A stretch of 64,000 nt of DNA from Pseudomonadota bacterium (lineage in GTDB: Bacteria; Chloroflexota; UBA6077; JAJPHF01), in the NCBI GenBank assembly GCA_021325365.1, contig JAJPHF010000144.1:1-64000 (forward strand), given 5' to 3'. The position numbers and the translations under genes were made by a program. Under the pieces are notes generated by a model. That model worked only from the letters and a program-made list of their open reading frames with translations. It was not told the DNA's origin and searched no databases. Below are positions 62,374-64,000 of this stretch, in pieces. Each line of letters opens with the position of its first letter. Position 1 is the first letter of the stretch.

Positions 62374-64000
62374 CTACGGCTCGATGGCGAACGGGAGGCT
62401 GTTCGAGTCCCCGTGGCTGTTGTGAAGCTTAATGGGCTGGCTGCTGGGGTACGCCAGGAACTCGCGGGGCACGCTCGCAAGCAGCGTGTGCTCGTCGAGG
62501 TACTGGGTGGGCAGCGCCGAGGTACCCCACAGCACCACGGTTTGGGGCGTCGCGCCATCTGCCGCAACTCGCAGGGCGGACGTACCGTCGGCCTGCACGG
62601 CGAATGGCGTGTCGGCGGCGGTCGCCGCGGGATCGAGGGCGCGGAGCACCGGCGGTGCGGCTGCGTTGTCCGTCACCGTGAACGGCAGCGCCGCGGACTC
62701 GCCGTCCGGGGTACGGAGGATGATTTGGTGACTGGCGGGGTAGGCCAAGAACTGGCGCGGCACTGCCGCGGTCACTACCGTGTCGGTCTGGACGGTCGTC
62801 GGGAGGGTTACGCCGTCGAAGAGCACGACCGCGCCCGGGACAGCGTGCTCGACGTCCAGGGTGAGGAGCGAGGTGCCATCGGGCTGTTCGGAGAAGGGCG
62901 TGTCGACCGGCGTGTCGGCTGGCTGAAGCCCGTTGAGCACCGGCGGCTGCGCCGGCTTTGCCACCACGACGAACTCGAGCGGATCGGACTCGCCGTTGGC
63001 GTTCCGCAGGACGATGCGGTGGGAGGCGACCTCGCTGAGGAACTCCTGGGGCACGCTGGCCCGCACGACCCGCTCGCTCTCGACGGTCGTCGGCAACGCG
63101 ATGTTGTCGAACATCGCCGTCGTGCCGGGGACTGCATGCTCCGCGGCCAGGATCAACGTCGAGGTCCCATCCGGCTGCTGGTTGAACGGGGTGTCGATCT
63201 GCGTCTCGCTCGGCTGCAAGCTCACCAGGATTGGGGCGTAAGCTGGCCTGGGCGTCACGGCGAACTGGATGGCGTTCGACGTGCCTTGACCGTTACGAAG
63301 GGTGATAGTGTGGTCGCCAGCCAGGGTCAAGAAGTCCCTGGGGATGCTGGCGGTGAGCGTGCCGGCGGCTAGCTGCTCGGTCTGCAGGGTCACGTTGTCG
63401 AAGACCACGACCGTGTCACGTGTTAGATCCGCCGCCTCCACGCGCAGCGTCGAGCTGCCGTCGGGCTTCGCTCCGAACGCGGCCCCCGCCTCGGTCGAGG
63501 GCGGCTGGATCGCGATCAGCCGCGGCGGATTGGTGGTCTTCGGGGCCACCACGAAGTCGATCGGATTGGAGTCCCCGAGGCTGTTCCGCAGCGTTACCGC
63601 ATGGCGCCCCGGGTCCAGAAGGAACTGGGCGGGCACCTGCGCGACGATGGTCCGGTCGTCGCGCGCCGTGGTGGGCAGTCCGACGCCATCCCAGAGGACG
63701 GTCGTGCTGCGGGTTAGCTCGTCGGCGGTCACCTGTAACTCCAGGCTCCCGTCCGGTCGGCCCGGGACCGGCGTATCGGCGAGCACACTCGCGGGGGACA
63801 ACTGCCGCAGGACGGGTGGGACCGTCGTCTTCTCGGTCACCACGAAGTCAAACGGCGCCGACTCGCCGAGCACGTTAGTCAACGTAATCCGGTGATGGCC
63901 GGTGTTGTCGAGAAACGAAGCAGGCAAGGTGGCCGTAAGAGTCTGCGGGCCCTGATACGTGGTGTCCAGCGCTACCGAGTCGAAGGTGACGGTCGTGCCG
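62374..64000 (-). CDS. Tandem IPT/Ig-like repeat protein, 5' end outside the window
   Basis: The frame stays open to the window edge at 64000, so the N-terminus is missing; about 541 residues are visible. They form five to six repeats of about 98 residues. Each has a strand pattern like TTVLFDGVTLPT, then SVPREFLAYP, then HTITLRN..G.SNP and a linker LQPAxTxxDTPFxxQPDGTS. The last ends LPFAIEP. The same repeat forms the C-termini of the two downstream genes, so this could be the tail of a fourth GT-C-like protein or a repeat-only adhesin. Confidence 0.75.
   Translation of the reverse strand, partial: GTTVTFDSVALDTTYQGPQTLTATLPASFLDNTGHHRITLTNVLGESAPFDFVVTEKTTVPPVLRQLSPASVLADTPVPGRPDGSLELQVTADELTRSTTVLWDGVGLPTTARDDRTIVAQVPAQFLLDPGRHAVTLRNSLGDSNPIDFVVAPKTTNPPRLIAIQPPSTEAGAAFGAKPDGSSTLRVEAADLTRDTVVVFDNVTLQTEQLAAGTLTASIPRDFLTLAGDHTITLRNGQGTSNAIQFAVTPRPAYAPILVSLQPSETQIDTPFNQQPDGTSTLILAAEHAVPGTTAMFDNIALPTTVESERVVRASVPQEFLSEVASHRIVLRNANGESDPLEFVVVAKPAQPPVLNGLQPADTPVDTPFSEQPDGTSLLTLDVEHAVPGAVVLFDGVTLPTTVQTDTVVTAAVPRQFLAYPASHQIILRTPDGESAALPFTVTDNAAAPPVLRALDPAATAADTPFAVQADGTSALRVAADGATPQTVVLWGTSALPTQYLDEHTLLASVPREFLAYPSSQPIKLHNSHGDSNSLPFAIEP

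Overview
The window is GC-rich (about 70-75% in most places) and densely coded on both strands. Several traits suggest a member of the phylum Chloroflexota: secreted proteins with long Thr/Pro/Ala linkers, many orphan ABC substrate-binding lipoproteins, hydantoinase/oxoprolinase and CoxL-type genes, and multi-membrane-pass glycosyltransferases. No rRNA or marker phylogeny was available, so the phylum call is an inference of moderate confidence.

Layout. 1-6680 is bounded by two copies of a 155-bp sequence in opposite orientation. Between them lie an amidohydrolase with an orphan substrate-binding lipoprotein, a DUF7660-like protein, a zinc-ribbon protein, the rplU-rpmA-rpmE ribosomal operon, tRNA-Pro(CGG) and a decayed glycosyltransferase. 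6681-7477 is gene-free and carries five copies of a palindromic repeat. 7478-10980 holds a secreted protein and a run of small stress or housekeeping genes (CsbD-like, zinc ribbon, Hsp20, dodecin, L,D-transpeptidase). 11188-17095 holds four NMT1/THI5-like substrate-binding proteins, three of them tandem paralogues, around a 2-hydroxyacid dehydrogenase, with no permease or ATPase. 17150-26796 holds a solitary CoxL-like subunit, a DUF2249-like/beta-propeller fusion, a FecR-like secreted protein with a giant repeat linker, and an FMN 2-hydroxyacid oxidase.

26827-31399 is a thiamine operon on the minus strand (thiG-thiE-thiS-thiO-thiD). It has a legible promoter, TPP riboswitch and attenuator terminator; ThiD has a long C-terminal extension. 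31502-34480 encodes two GT-C type membrane glycosyltransferases. 34499-41267 is the branched-chain amino acid operon ilvB-ilvN-ilvC-leuA-leuB. Its leader is a leucine-specifier T-box with the antiterminator/terminator part present twice. ilvB carries an apparent one-base frameshift. After it come a Crp/Fnr regulator, rpsU, two glycine-rich secreted proteins, queF and hyuB/hyuA.

48599-64000 is a cell-surface and glycan region: GDP-mannose 4,6-dehydratase, a subtilisin-like protease with two C-terminal repeat modules, a SIS-domain sugar-phosphate isomerase, and three related giant membrane proteins. Each of these three combines a GT-C-like membrane half carrying an Asp-Asp motif, one or two F5/8-type-C-like domains, and IPT/Ig-like repeats. 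A further protein made of tandem IPT-like repeats runs off the right edge. One of the three lies in a markedly lower-GC stretch and looks recently acquired. This clustered architecture and the duplicated T-box are the observations most worth following.
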